DNA from: Chloroflexota bacterium
Lineage (GTDB): Bacteria > Chloroflexota > Anaerolineae > Aggregatilineales > Phototrophicaceae
Reading direction: 5' to 3'
NCBI GenBank assembly: GCA_028873975.1
Contig: JAPPMO010000049.1
Coordinates: forward strand, 1-64,000
Length of the DNA stretch: 64,000 nucleotides
Under the pieces are notes generated by a model. The model was not told the DNA's origin. It did not search any database and was given only the letters and a program-made list of their open reading frames with translations. Positions 8,860 through 17,950 of the stretch are shown here, piece by piece; positions within the stretch are counted from its first letter, which is position 1, and every line of letters begins with the position of its first letter. The position numbers and the translations under genes are program-made.

Positions 8860-9738
8860 CTACTCTGGATTGGAGAGATCGCCCAGCCGATAACCAATCC
8901 CGCGCACGTTAACAACCAGCTTTTCGTAATCGCCCAGCGTCTTCAACTTGCGCCGCAAATTGCTGACATGAGGGCGAATGACTTCACGGGCTTCGGTCTC
9001 CTCTGTGGTATAGCCTCGGACTTCCCGAACAAGCTCTTGGCATGGCAGAACGCGGCTGCGATGCGCCGCCAAATACAGCAACAGATCGAACTCCGTAGGA
9101 GTCAAGCTAATGGACTGGTCTCCAATGCCGATCTGATAGCGGCCCGGGGCGACCGACAGTCCGGCCAAAGCCGCCATAGACTCGGTGGGGTCCGCGCGAT
9201 CACGAGCTACAGGCGCAAGCGGTCCCAGGCTGGCGTCGTTAGACGAAAGCGCTGCCAAGGCTTCTTCCCGCACCAGCTCTTCCACGTTTCGCTCAATTGC
9301 ATCCAGCATGCGCCGACGCCGCATCAGGTTTCGCGCTCGTTCAAGGCCGCGGTCCACACTCGCTCGAATCTCTTGGCTGGAACAGGGTTTGATCAGGTAA
9401 TCGTGCGCGCCGGAGCGCAGCGCTTGCACTGCGGATTCGACGCTGGGGTTTTCTGTCATCAAGACCACCATCGCGCCCGGCGACCGCGCCTTGATGCGCT
9501 GCAAGAGCGCTATCCCGTCGAGACCGGGCAGATCAATCTCGCTCAAGACCAGGTCAAAATCCTGACTATTGAAGAGCTCCAAAGCTTCGTCGCCGAAGGA
9601 CGCTTCGACAATGATGTAGCCGACGCGTTGCAGAGATTTGCTCACGGTGTAGCGATTGACGGCATCATGATCCACCAGCAAAACTTGCATTAGCCGACTC
9701 ACCGCTTTTTCAGCAACACGCGCGGGCTTTGTATCCAT
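8860..9738 (-). CDS. Orphan OmpR-type response regulator with Glu at the phosphorylation site
   Basis: Two-domain DNA-binding regulator. The receiver (about 17-135) keeps the acidic pocket (LLVDHD), the switch Thr (VVLMTEN) and the Lys (LIKPCS). The phospho-acceptor position reads LVLSEIDLPGLDG, so residue 67 is Glu (codon GAG, bases 9540-9538). The C-terminal winged helix (about 205-285) has LTPTEFDLLLYL, HVSNLRRKL and VVNVRGIGYRL. Between them lies a basic linker. No histidine kinase is encoded nearby. The D54E change in NtrC is known to mimic phosphorylation, so constitutive activity is a reasonable guess. I chose ATG 9738; the frame opens at 9789. It follows tilS and precedes the esterase-CapA gene. 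Confidence 0.88.
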   Translation of the reverse strand: MDTKPARVAEKAVSRLMQVLLVDHDAVNRYTVSKSLQRVGYIIVEASFGDEALELFNSQDFDLVLSEIDLPGLDGIALLQRIKARSPGAMVVLMTENPSVESAVQALRSGAHDYLIKPCSSQEIRASVDRGLERARNLMRRRRMLDAIERNVEELVREEALAALSSNDASLGPLAPVARDRADPTESMAALAGLSVAPGRYQIGIGDQSISLTPTEFDLLLYLAAHRSRVLPCQELVREVRGYTTEETEAREVIRPHVSNLRRKLKTLGDYEKLVVNVRGIGYRLGDLSNPE

Positions 9739-9806
9739 GTATTGATTATAGCGTAAACCCTGGTTTTGCGGTATTCCAGGCGAAGGCATTCGCCCCGGCT
9801 GGCCGG

Positions 9807-11207
9807 CTATTCGAGAACCAAGGTACGGAATCGGCCGGAGTCAGTCGTCATCTGCGACCTGTCCGCAAGGCGCCAGGCGTCGCCGACACAGATGGCGATC
9901 ACTTCGCCATTGAGGCTGACCAGGGGAATCTGATCGCGGATCTGCCGCGGGATCTTGCGGTCGATCATCCAATCTTTTATTTTTCTCGACCTGCCAGCCA
10001 TGCCTTTTGGCCGAAAGCGTTCGCCCGCGCGCCGCGTGCGTAAATGCAATTCGGCGTCAACAGGAACATGAACGGCTGTGGAGCAACCTGTCGTCCGCTC
10101 GCCATCCAGGAGTGCGATTCGCAAGCGCCCTACGATGATTTCAGCGCCTCCTCGCAATGGAATTTCCGTCCCAGGCGCGATCAATCGGTAGTCTTCAAAG
10201 CGCTGTTCGGCATTGCGGCGCTCAATGTAGAGGCTGTCGTAGCCGATGCGAAGCTGGATATCCCGGCCCAAATCACGGACTTTGCCAGCTTGGGCGCCCT
10301 TGATCCAGTCGATGATCTCCAGCGTGACATCAGAGCGCAATTCAATGTTGCGATCTTGCAAACGGCAGAAGGCTTCACGAAGCAAACGACGGCGCATCGC
10401 CAGATGACAGGACTGATAGTCGGATCGGGAAATGCGCCAGGCGCCTGCTTGTTGTTCGACCAAGGGCAGCACATCGCTCTTAAAGCGAGATTCCAGGTAA
10501 TCGTGGTCTGCCCTTGCCGCAGCAGCCAGCCGCTCAAAGGACTTTGGTAGATGAGCATGCCGATCAAGCAGCGGGCGAACGATTTGATGGCGAATGAAAT
10601 TGCGCAAATATCCGGTGTCGTCATTGCTGCTATCGTGACGGTATTCCAGCCGGTTTTCGACGCAATAAGCTTCGATCTCGTCCCGCGTGACACTCAGCAG
10701 CGGCCGGATTAGCGTCAACTCCGCGTGGCACGGCAGAGGCGATGACATCCGCATGCCGCGTAATCCCTTGATCCCGGCGCCACGAACGATGCGCATCAGA
10801 ATTGTCTCTACCTGGTCAAGGGCGTGATGCCCTACAGCGACGCAGGCGGCATCGTGCCGCAGGGCGAGTTTTGCCAAGAAATCATAGCGCACTCGCCTGG
10901 CCGCTTCTTCCAAGCCGATGCCCTCGCGCTTGGCAAGCGCCGGCGCATTGGCGCCGCCGGCCGTGAAGGGCAATTCCCAGCGAGTCGCTAATTCACGGAC
11001 ATGCTGAACATCGCGGGCTGCGGCTTCCCCGCGAATGCCATGATCCAGCGAGGCGACATGAATTTGGAAGCGCATATCCTGGCTAAGCCTGGACAAAATA
11101 TGCAGCAGCGAGACGGAATCGGCGCCGCCGGAGGCGGCAACAAGCACGGTCTGGCCCGGGGCGATCAAGTTATGTTCTTTTATGTTTCTGGCGACAAGGG
11201 AAAGCAT
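9807..11207 (-). CDS. tilS: tRNA(Ile)-lysidine synthetase
   Basis: Modifies cytidine-34 of the CAU anticodon of tRNA-Ile to lysidine, so that the tRNA reads AUA codons. The PP-loop ATPase motif is SGGADS (residues 26-31). The N-terminal ATPase domain continues with SLDHGIRGEAA and VAVGHHALDQVETILMR. The C-terminal TilS domain is present (RPKGMAGRSRKIKDWMIDRK, then IPLVSLNGEVIAICVGDAWR). Length of about 466 residues is normal. ATG 11207 is chosen; ATG 11246 in frame is possible. A further upstream TTG at 11273 lies inside the end of an inserted repeat, which begins only 50 bases upstream of this gene. Confidence 0.93.
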   Translation of the reverse strand: MLSLVARNIKEHNLIAPGQTVLVAASGGADSVSLLHILSRLSQDMRFQIHVASLDHGIRGEAAARDVQHVRELATRWELPFTAGGANAPALAKREGIGLEEAARRVRYDFLAKLALRHDAACVAVGHHALDQVETILMRIVRGAGIKGLRGMRMSSPLPCHAELTLIRPLLSVTRDEIEAYCVENRLEYRHDSSNDDTGYLRNFIRHQIVRPLLDRHAHLPKSFERLAAAARADHDYLESRFKSDVLPLVEQQAGAWRISRSDYQSCHLAMRRRLLREAFCRLQDRNIELRSDVTLEIIDWIKGAQAGKVRDLGRDIQLRIGYDSLYIERRNAEQRFEDYRLIAPGTEIPLRGGAEIIVGRLRIALLDGERTTGCSTAVHVPVDAELHLRTRRAGERFRPKGMAGRSRKIKDWMIDRKIPRQIRDQIPLVSLNGEVIAICVGDAWRLADRSQMTTDSGRFRTLVLE

Positions 11208-11246
11208 GAGCCTGGAACCGTTCCAGCAATGCACTCGTAATATCAT

Positions 11247-11522
11247 AACTGATAGCCAGGGCAATCGCATCAAAATGAGGCGGCTGACATGGTAGGAATC
11301 TAAACCGAATATTAACTACAGAGAACACAGAGGGCACAGAGAAAAACAGAAAATGTCTTATTTCAACTGTGTTTTCGAGTGAAAAATCACGTTTCGCTTA
11401 TAACTCTTTCTTATGCTTAGTCTCGGATTTTAGAAGAAATGTCGTCTGAACACCGACGAACTCTGTGCGCTCCGCGCTCTCTATGTTGAAAAAATTTGAT
11501 GCAATTGCCCTGAACTGATAGC
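11247..11522. repeat. Intact MITE-like element R1 with 10-bp target duplication
   Basis: The element spans 11257-11512 (256 bp). Its left end CAGGGCAATCGCATCAAA matches the inverted right end CAGGGCAATTGCATCAAA at 17 of 18 positions. It is flanked on both sides by AACTGATAGC (11247-11256 and 11513-11522). The interior has CACAGAG-type short repeats on both arms and no gene. It fills most of the 469-base gap between tilS and mreB; the rest is the mreB promoter region. Confidence 0.8.
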
Positions 11523-11634
11523 GAACATCTTGGGAAAAATAGCCCATTCAGTGATATATTGAGACTTATGTTTATAGACCCCTATTAAGTAAGTATTTCG
11601 TTTGTGACGATTGGTATTCCTTAATGTTAATCTG

Positions 11635-11643
11635 TGATATAAT
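11635..11643 (+). promoter_or_regulatory. Predicted extended -10 promoter of mreB
   Basis: TGATATAAT is a perfect extended -10 element, 34 bases before the GTG start of mreB. No good -35 is seen at the usual distance (TTGGTA is 22 bases upstream), as is common for extended -10 promoters. The same TGTGATATAAT string precedes rplS on the other strand. Confidence 0.6.
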
Positions 11644-11676
11644 TCGGCGCGTCTGCTTTCCTTTGGGGAGTCTTTT

Positions 11677-12738
11677 GTGCTAAGTCCTCTGGATTTCCTG
11701 TTCGGGCTTTTTTCGCTTGATATTGGCATCGACCTGGGAACCGCGTACACGCTCGTATATGTGCGCGGCAAAGGCATCGTTATCAACGAGCCGTCCTTCG
11801 TCGCTATCGACCGCAAAACACGCGTTCCAATCGAAGTAGGCGCCCGCGCCAAGGAAATGTGGAGCAAGAATCCCAAAGATATTTTGATCATCCGCCCCTT
11901 GCGCGATGGCGTCATCAGCGAATATGAAATCACCGCGAGAATGCTGGACTATCTCATCCGCAAAGCGCACGAACAAAGTTGGGTACCGGTACCGCGGCCC
12001 CGCGTCGTTGTTGGCATACCAAGCGGCGTCACGGAAGTCGAGAAGAGAGCGGTGATAGAGGCGACGCTCGACGCCGGCGCGCGCGAGGCGCATTTGATTG
12101 AAGAACCTGTCGCGGCAGCGATCGGCGCTGACTTGCCGGTACTGGAAACCCGCGGAAGCATGGTGGTGGACATCGGCGGCGGCACCACGGAAGTGGCTTT
12201 GTTTTCACTAGGCGGGATCGTAATCAGCCGTTCAATTCGCGTCGCAGGCGACGAAATGGACGAAGACATCGTGCGTCACCTGCGGGACAAACACAATCTG
12301 CTAATTGGCGAGCCGACCGCCGAAAAAGCCAAGATTGATATTGGCAGCGCTTACCCATTGCCGCAGGAGCGCACCTATATCGTCAAGGGGAGAAATCTAA
12401 GCACCGGGCTACCCGACGCGGTTGAGGTCAGTTCAATCGAGATCCGAGAGGCAATCAGCGGGTCAGTCAATATCATCATCGACACGGTAAAGGATGCGCT
12501 CGATGATACCCCGCCCGAACTGGTCGCGGATTTGATGGAGAGCGGCATCACCATTGCTGGCGGCGGGGGTCAATTGCGGGGATTGGGCGATCGGCTGCGC
12601 GAAGAAGTCAATATCCGGTCCTGGCTCGCCAATGACGCCATGACCTGCGTCGCGCGCGGCGCCGGGCGCGTTCTGGAAGACTATACCAACCTGCGGCGGC
12701 TGTTGACCGGTCCGGAACGCGGCAGTACACGGCACTAA
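11677..12738 (+). CDS. mreB: Rod shape-determining actin-like protein MreB
   Basis: Cytoskeletal ATPase of the actin fold. It forms membrane-bound filaments that orient the elongation machinery (MreC, MreD, RodA, PBP2). Phosphate-1 loop IDLGTAYTLVYV is near the N-terminus. Phosphate-2 is VVDIGGGTTEVALFS, the connecting segment is IEEPVAAAIGADLPV, and the adenosine loop is ITIAGGGGQLRGLGDRL. At 353 residues it has the usual length. The hydrophobic N-terminal stretch before the fold (LDFLFGLFSLD) may act as membrane anchor. GTG 11677 follows GGGGAG by about 6 bases. It is the first gene of the elongation and division block. Confidence 0.96.
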   Translation: MLSPLDFLFGLFSLDIGIDLGTAYTLVYVRGKGIVINEPSFVAIDRKTRVPIEVGARAKEMWSKNPKDILIIRPLRDGVISEYEITARMLDYLIRKAHEQSWVPVPRPRVVVGIPSGVTEVEKRAVIEATLDAGAREAHLIEEPVAAAIGADLPVLETRGSMVVDIGGGTTEVALFSLGGIVISRSIRVAGDEMDEDIVRHLRDKHNLLIGEPTAEKAKIDIGSAYPLPQERTYIVKGRNLSTGLPDAVEVSSIEIREAISGSVNIIIDTVKDALDDTPPELVADLMESGITIAGGGGQLRGLGDRLREEVNIRSWLANDAMTCVARGAGRVLEDYTNLRRLLTGPERGSTRH

Positions 12739-12810
12739 TCTGCGAATCGCTAGTCCCTTGGGAAACATTTAAGTAAGCGCCTTGCCCTGGCAGGCGGAAG
12801 CCTCTTATTC

Positions 12811-12866
12811 TGTGTGAGCGCGACATTCCTGGCGCCGTTTCGGCAGTTACGCGCCGCGCGACTGTG
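12811..12866 (+). repeat. Imperfect 56-bp direct repeat, copy A (upstream of mreC)
   Basis: Copy A (12811-12866) and copy B (12936-12991) have the same length and are identical at about 44 of 56 positions, without gaps. Copy B covers the possible 5' end of the mreC frame. Translated in the same frame, copy A gives a similar peptide that ends in a stop. It may be a duplicated 5' end of mreC or a duplicated regulatory site. The remaining mreB-mreC gap (12739-12929) shows only a weak -10 (TGATAAGAT, 12865-12873). Confidence 0.6.
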
Positions 12867-13004
12867 ATAAGATATATTTGATTGCTCTTCTGTAATAAAC
12901 CGCGTCGCCCACGCGGTAGAGAAGGCTGATTGTTTTGTGTGAGCGCGGCATTTTTTGGGTTTTTTCGCCGGTTACGCGCCGAGCGGCTGTGTGAGGACTC
13001 TGGC

Positions 13005-13844
13005 TTGAGATTGAATGGGCGTCCCAACCGTTTCACCTTGCTCATGATGATGCTGGGCTTCTGTGGCTTGCTCGTCGCTTTGGCGGTTGCTGGCGCGCTG
13101 AGCCCGGTCGAAGCTGTGGTTGCCGCGCCGCTTAATAACTTGTCCGGCGCGTTCAACAGGCTGTCCGTGTCCTTCAACCAAGCCGTTGATGAATTGAACA
13201 ATTTGGGGCAATTGCGCGAACGCATCGCCGAGCTTGAAGAGCAGCTCGCCCGCGGCCAAATCGAACTCCTGCAGCTGCGAGAGGCCGCCAGCGACTACGA
13301 CCGTCTTGTCAGCTTGCTATCCTACACAACCGCGCTCGAGAATCAGGAATTCCTCACTGCTGACGTAATCGGCGTCGACCAGACCGGCATCGCGCGCAAT
13401 GTCATTATCAACCGAGGGACGCGCGACGGCATCGCGGTCGGCATGCCAGTAACTACCGACCTGGGATTGGTGGGTCGGATCAGCGGCATCAGCGCCAATG
13501 CGTCGCAAGTCCAATTGATCACCGACGAAAACAGCGCTGTCAGTTCCCGATTGCAGGAGACGCGCGCGGACGGCAGCATCATTGGGCAAGCCTCCGGTGT
13601 CTTGCGCCTCACCTTCGTCGATCTCGACGAAGAGATCCGGCAAGGCGATTTGGTGATCACATCCGGCTTGGGAGGCAACTTCCCGCCCGATATCGTTGTC
13701 GGCCAGGTAACAAGCGTGCGCCAATTTGAATTCGAACTATTCCAGGAAGCGCAAGTCCGCAGCTTGATCGATTTTCAAACGCTGGAGTTGGTGCTGGTCA
13801 TTACCAGCTTTCAGCCGATTGATCTGACCGTATTCGACCAGTAA
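13005..13844 (+). CDS. mreC: Cell shape-determining protein MreC
   Basis: Bitopic membrane protein of the elongasome; it links MreB inside to PBP2 outside. After a short basic N-terminus there is one membrane helix (LLMMMLGFCGLLVALAVAGA). A coiled coil follows (LGQLRERIAELEEQLARGQI), then the MreC beta domains (ADVIGVDQTGIARNVIINRG, GMPVTTDLGLVGRISGI, GDLVITSGLGGNFPPDIVVG). I prefer TTG 13005 because GAGGA lies 7 bases upstream and the product then starts just before the membrane helix. The frame is open to TTG 12930, but that stretch is part of an imperfect repeat. It is followed by mreD after 12 bases. Confidence 0.92.
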   Translation: MRLNGRPNRFTLLMMMLGFCGLLVALAVAGALSPVEAVVAAPLNNLSGAFNRLSVSFNQAVDELNNLGQLRERIAELEEQLARGQIELLQLREAASDYDRLVSLLSYTTALENQEFLTADVIGVDQTGIARNVIINRGTRDGIAVGMPVTTDLGLVGRISGISANASQVQLITDENSAVSSRLQETRADGSIIGQASGVLRLTFVDLDEEIRQGDLVITSGLGGNFPPDIVVGQVTSVRQFEFELFQEAQVRSLIDFQTLELVLVITSFQPIDLTVFDQ

Positions 13845-13856
13845 GGAGAAACTGAC

Positions 13857-14441
13857 ATGGGTCGTTACCTCAGTGTACCGATATTAGTGCTGGCGGCGGC
13901 GCTTTCCGCAAGCATTCTGCCGCAGTTGGTCGGCTTCGGCGTCGGCTTGTTGGGGAACATAAGTCCAATACTGAACAATACGCGCGGGCAGATTAACCTG
14001 GTGATGCTGCTGGTGCTGGCATGGTCAATCCGGGCGGATCTACTTAGCGGATTCGTTTGGGCGCTGGTGGGCGGCATCCTGCTCGATCTTTATTCAGCCA
14101 TACCAATTGGGACTTCTTCAGCAGCGCTCATGATAATCGTGTATGCGGCCAATGGCGCGGCGCAACAGCTGTATCGAATGCGCATAGTCACTTTGCTGGC
14201 GATGACACTGTTAGCAACGCTATTCTTTCAAGTGTATACTTATTTTGCGCTACTGTTGTTGGGGCTGTCATACGACATTCTCTTGGTTATCCGGCTTGTT
14301 TTCATTCCTACGATCATCTACAACCTGGTCGGCGCGCTGCCCACATACGCAATTGTCCGGCTGATTCAACGGCGTCTTCGCGTTAATGCACCGAGCGCAT
14401 CGACGAATCTGTCGCGCGAGGCGGATACTGGCGCCCCCTGA
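13857..14441 (+). CDS. mreD: Rod shape-determining membrane protein MreD
   Basis: Integral membrane component of the Rod complex, 194 residues with about five or six hydrophobic helices. Sequence is poorly conserved in this family. The call rests on size, topology (VPILVLAAALSASILPQLVG, INLVMLLVLAWSIRADLLSG, FVWALVGGILLDLYSAIPIG) and position between mreC and PBP2. The GGILLDLYSAIPIGTSS region is the typical MreD signature. AAGGAG precedes ATG 13857. The stop overlaps the start of the PBP2 gene in TGATG, which implies translational coupling. Confidence 0.9.
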   Translation: MGRYLSVPILVLAAALSASILPQLVGFGVGLLGNISPILNNTRGQINLVMLLVLAWSIRADLLSGFVWALVGGILLDLYSAIPIGTSSAALMIIVYAANGAAQQLYRMRIVTLLAMTLLATLFFQVYTYFALLLLGLSYDILLVIRLVFIPTIIYNLVGALPTYAIVRLIQRRLRVNAPSASTNLSREADTGAP

Positions 14442-16759
14442 TGAAGTCCAATCGCCTGATTCCCTTCCAGACTTGGCGCTTGACTTTTTTTCAAGCCGTC
14501 ATCCTGGCTGTCTTCTTGATTTTTGGCATACGCATGTACGAATTGCAGGTCCTGCGGCATGGCGAGTTCGAGGGATTCGCTGACGAGAACCGCTTCAGCG
14601 CCTTGCCGATCGCCTCTCGGCGCGGCGCCATTTTCGACCGCAACGACAAGCGCCTGGCTTTTAACGTGCCTGCGTTTAATGTCACAATCATTCCAGCGCA
14701 ACTGCCAGAGGACCAAACCGCTGAACTCGAGGTATTTAATCGACTGTCAGCCTTGGTTGGCGTACCGCCCACGCGCGAACTGGCGGAACAAACGGGTCAA
14801 TTTGTCAGGAGTATTGAAGAATTGGTTGCCGAGGGCGAAGGCATCGCGCCCTTCCGCCCGGTGATCGTCGCTCTGGACGTGCCCCAGCAAGTTGCCATGC
14901 AGATCCTCGAGGAGCGAATCTACATGCAGGGCGTGGATGTGGATGCGGTCGCCGTGCGCGAGTACCCTACGGGCGCGCTCACGACGCATATTATCGGATA
15001 CATGGGTCCGATCCCGGCCGAAGAGGCATTGGAATTGCAGGCGCAGGGCTATAACCCGGCTTTTGATCGCATCGGTTACGAAGGCGTCGAGCGATACCTT
15101 GAAGCGAGGCTCGCCGGCGAGCGCGGCAGCGTCTTGCGAGAAGTGGACGTCGCTGGAGAGGTAATCAATATCATTGAACAGGTCAATCCGGTCCCGGGTC
15201 AAAACGTGCGCCTCACAATCGATGTCGATTTGCAGGCATTCGCGCAGCAAGCGCTGATTGACCAGCTCAGCATATTGAATAGCGAAGAGGGACGAGTGGT
15301 CTCGCAGCAAGGCGTCGTCATCGCCATGGATCCTCGTAATGGCGAAGTGCTGGCGCTGGTGAGCTATCCGAGCTATGACAACTCGCGCTTCGCGCGCGCG
15401 ATCGACGGGGAATACTATCTGGACATTATTGACGATCCTTTGCGCCCGCTGGTCAATAATACGATCAAGGGCATTTATCCACCGGGTTCTGTATGGAAGA
15501 TTATCACGGCAGCCGCGGTCGTAGAGGAAAATGTCATTGATCCCGATACCCTTTTGCTAGACGAGGGGCAGTTGTTTCTGGAAAACCGCTACGCGCCCAA
15601 CGACCCGGCGCAATCCCAGCGTTTTGTCTGCTGGCTGCGCACCGGACATGGTCGGGTGAATCTGATCCAAGGCATCGCCTGGAGTTGTGATGTTTATTTT
15701 TACCAAATCGGCGGGGGCAACCCGAATCTGTCGGCACAGACTATTCGTCCCGGCGGATTGGGCATCGAAGACCTCTTCCGTTACGGTACGGCATTTGGCA
15801 TTGGCAGCGAACTCGGGATAGAACTGCCCTTCGAAAATCCTGTGCGTATGCCGGATCGCGATTGGAAACGGCGAAACGAGGGCGAAAGCTGGTCCACCGG
15901 CGACACGTACAATGCGGCCTTCGGCCAAGGTTATGTGAACGTAACGCCTCTGCAACTGATTTCGTCCGTGGCGGCGACCATCAACGGCGGATTCTTGTAT
16001 CAACCCACGATTATCCAAGATTTCCTGGACGAAGAACGCCGCGTTATCGAGGCGAATGAACCTCATGTATTACGAACCATCAATCGAGACATGCTCGAAC
16101 CCGGCGAAGAACTGACCTTGCTCTTGCTGGAAGACATGCTGATGAAGGGCCCGTCAAGTTTGGCTTGCACCTGCGAGCCCAACTCGCAATGGTACGATCC
16201 CAACCGCTGCGACCCGGAAGGTTACCGCAACACAGCGGATTTGGATCCCGATCTGGCGATCGAGGACTTGCAGGCATATCGCATACATATACCGCGCAAT
16301 TACAGCTTCAACGCGTCGGTCTGTCAGCCTGTTCGCTTCCCGCCGGCGACGCGGCCCTATACGCCAGCCTTCCTTTCGGAGAATGCGCTGGCGCTTGTTC
16401 AGGAGGGCATGCGGCAGGCTGTCACTGCGGAAGGCGGCACCGCGGGCGGCGCGGTATTGCCCAATGTAGAAGTCGCTGGCAAGACAGGCACAGCCGAGTA
16501 CTGTGACAACATCGCCAATTCGCTGAACCTTTGCGTGCCGGGCCAGTGGCCCGCTCACGCTTGGTATACGGGTTATGCGCCCTATGACGATCCCGAAGTC
16601 ATTATCATCGCCTTCGTTTATAATGGAGGCGAAGGATCCCAAGTCGCCTTGCCCATCGTTCGCAAGACGATGGCTGAGTATTTTCGTTTACAAAGCCAGG
16701 GTAGCGGTATTACGCTGAGGAATTTCGGCAATAGCGACTCCGCCGCAAATGAAAGTTAA
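14441..16759 (+). CDS. mrdA: Penicillin-binding protein 2, peptidoglycan transpeptidase
   Basis: Class B transpeptidase that cross-links lateral-wall peptidoglycan in partnership with RodA. One N-terminal membrane helix (LTFFQAVILAVFLIFGIRMY) is followed by the PBP dimerisation domain (SRRGAIFDRNDKRLAFNV; PTGALTTHIIGYMGPI). The catalytic domain has SxxK as GSVWK (about residue 350), SxD as SCD (about 415) and KTG as KTGTAEY (about 681). At 772 residues it is larger than the E. coli protein (633). A segment around 550-620 with several Cys (SLACTCEPNSQWYDPNRC) looks like an insertion. The gene overlaps mreD by 1 base and the following membrane protein gene by 11. Confidence 0.94.
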   Translation: MKSNRLIPFQTWRLTFFQAVILAVFLIFGIRMYELQVLRHGEFEGFADENRFSALPIASRRGAIFDRNDKRLAFNVPAFNVTIIPAQLPEDQTAELEVFNRLSALVGVPPTRELAEQTGQFVRSIEELVAEGEGIAPFRPVIVALDVPQQVAMQILEERIYMQGVDVDAVAVREYPTGALTTHIIGYMGPIPAEEALELQAQGYNPAFDRIGYEGVERYLEARLAGERGSVLREVDVAGEVINIIEQVNPVPGQNVRLTIDVDLQAFAQQALIDQLSILNSEEGRVVSQQGVVIAMDPRNGEVLALVSYPSYDNSRFARAIDGEYYLDIIDDPLRPLVNNTIKGIYPPGSVWKIITAAAVVEENVIDPDTLLLDEGQLFLENRYAPNDPAQSQRFVCWLRTGHGRVNLIQGIAWSCDVYFYQIGGGNPNLSAQTIRPGGLGIEDLFRYGTAFGIGSELGIELPFENPVRMPDRDWKRRNEGESWSTGDTYNAAFGQGYVNVTPLQLISSVAATINGGFLYQPTIIQDFLDEERRVIEANEPHVLRTINRDMLEPGEELTLLLLEDMLMKGPSSLACTCEPNSQWYDPNRCDPEGYRNTADLDPDLAIEDLQAYRIHIPRNYSFNASVCQPVRFPPATRPYTPAFLSENALALVQEGMRQAVTAEGGTAGGAVLPNVEVAGKTGTAEYCDNIANSLNLCVPGQWPAHAWYTGYAPYDDPEVIIIAFVYNGGEGSQVALPIVRKTMAEYFRLQSQGSGITLRNFGNSDSAANES

Positions 16760-17858
16760 TCTGTTCGCTCTCGATGAAGAGCAAGTTCGCAACATCCGGT
16801 ATTGGGCGCCAGCATTCATCACCGCCGCCCTTGCCTGGCTTTTGCTGCTAGTCGTTGGTGAAACGCCGCTTTCGCGCGCGTCTGGACTGGCTTTGGCCGT
16901 GATGGGCGTCACGGCGAGCATGCGCCGGATGGGATTCATTGCGTCGATCGCGGGCGGCTTGACCATGACCCTCTGTCCGATTTTCTGGTCTCAGGCCGGC
17001 GGAGGCCTTACCCAGCCGGCGACGATCGTGCTCGCGGTTGGCCTTGCCGCCGTCGCGACGCTGCTGGCCTACATTACCGTCAAGCGCAGCTATCTTGGCA
17101 TTGGCTTGGGGATAGCTGTATTTGTTTTGATCTTTTGGAGCCAAATTGGAATCGCGCAGAGCCTGCGCCTGACGGGCTTGGTGACAGCATGGTTCATGTA
17201 TCTGCTGGTGGATATGGTCTTGCTCACCAACCCGCGGCCCGGGACCAAGCCGCCTGCCCCGCCGAGGCCGTTTCATACTTACGGCCTGCTATTCCTGTTC
17301 GCAATCGGCACGATAAATGACCCTTTGATCGCGCTATTCGCGCCCGCGATATTGCTCGGCCTTTTTCTTTCATACGCCAAGCTGCCGCTCTGGTATTGGC
17401 TAAGCATACTCGCCGCGGCTTGCATCGGCCTCGGGCTGCTGGTGAAGAGCTACCTCTTGCCGGTTCCGCCTTTGCTCGGTCTATTGAATTGGCGAGAGGC
17501 GGCGAGTTGGATCGGGCTTGGTCAATTGCTGACAGAACAATTCAGCCTTGTTGGCATCGTAGTCGCCGTGCTGGGGCTGGCGCGCTTGTCGCGTTGGTTC
17601 CCGCCTGTGGGTACTGTCACCATGATCGCCTTCGCCGCTTATACGTTCTTTGGCCTGGTTTATCTGGGCGATAACCGCGAGGTCTTGCTCTTGCCGCTGG
17701 TGATGATTCAGATCTTGTGGATGACCTATGCGGTCAATACCTTTGGGCAGTGGGTCAACAAAACCATCGGAAATGAAACAGCGCGCTGGACGCATTTTGT
17801 CTCGGCTTTCTACTTTGTTGTTCCTGTCATTTTGCTTTTGAACATCATACAATCTTGA
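16749..17858 (+). CDS. Unknown polytopic membrane protein inside the elongation/division block
   Basis: I do not recognise a family. The 369-residue product is hydrophobic throughout with about ten membrane segments (for example FITAALAWLLLLVVG, LGIGLGIAVFVLIFW, LILLFAIG-like stretches and FYFVVPVILLLNIIQ). It has short polar loops and a Pro-rich loop near residue 165 (RPGTKPPAPPRP). It starts within the end of the PBP2 gene (11-base overlap) and is followed by minC after 92 bases. It is not RodA/FtsW, which is encoded at 20116. The tight coupling to PBP2 suggests an envelope or Rod-complex role, but this is inference from position only. Confidence 0.75.
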   Translation: MKVNLFALDEEQVRNIRYWAPAFITAALAWLLLLVVGETPLSRASGLALAVMGVTASMRRMGFIASIAGGLTMTLCPIFWSQAGGGLTQPATIVLAVGLAAVATLLAYITVKRSYLGIGLGIAVFVLIFWSQIGIAQSLRLTGLVTAWFMYLLVDMVLLTNPRPGTKPPAPPRPFHTYGLLFLFAIGTINDPLIALFAPAILLGLFLSYAKLPLWYWLSILAAACIGLGLLVKSYLLPVPPLLGLLNWREAASWIGLGQLLTEQFSLVGIVVAVLGLARLSRWFPPVGTVTMIAFAAYTFFGLVYLGDNREVLLLPLVMIQILWMTYAVNTFGQWVNKTIGNETARWTHFVSAFYFVVPVILLLNIIQS

Positions 17859-17950
17859 TAGGGTCTCTGACGTTCGCGCGGAACGCAAAAACGAGTATAG
17901 TTGTTCGTAGGCGGCAGGGCTATCCATCACCAAGCTGGATGTGAAATAGA

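Noticed and set aside
11300..11500. Spaced CACAGAG units looking like a CRISPR-type array
   Set aside because: Units are short, irregular and part of the R1 element; there are no regular spacers and no cas genes in the window.
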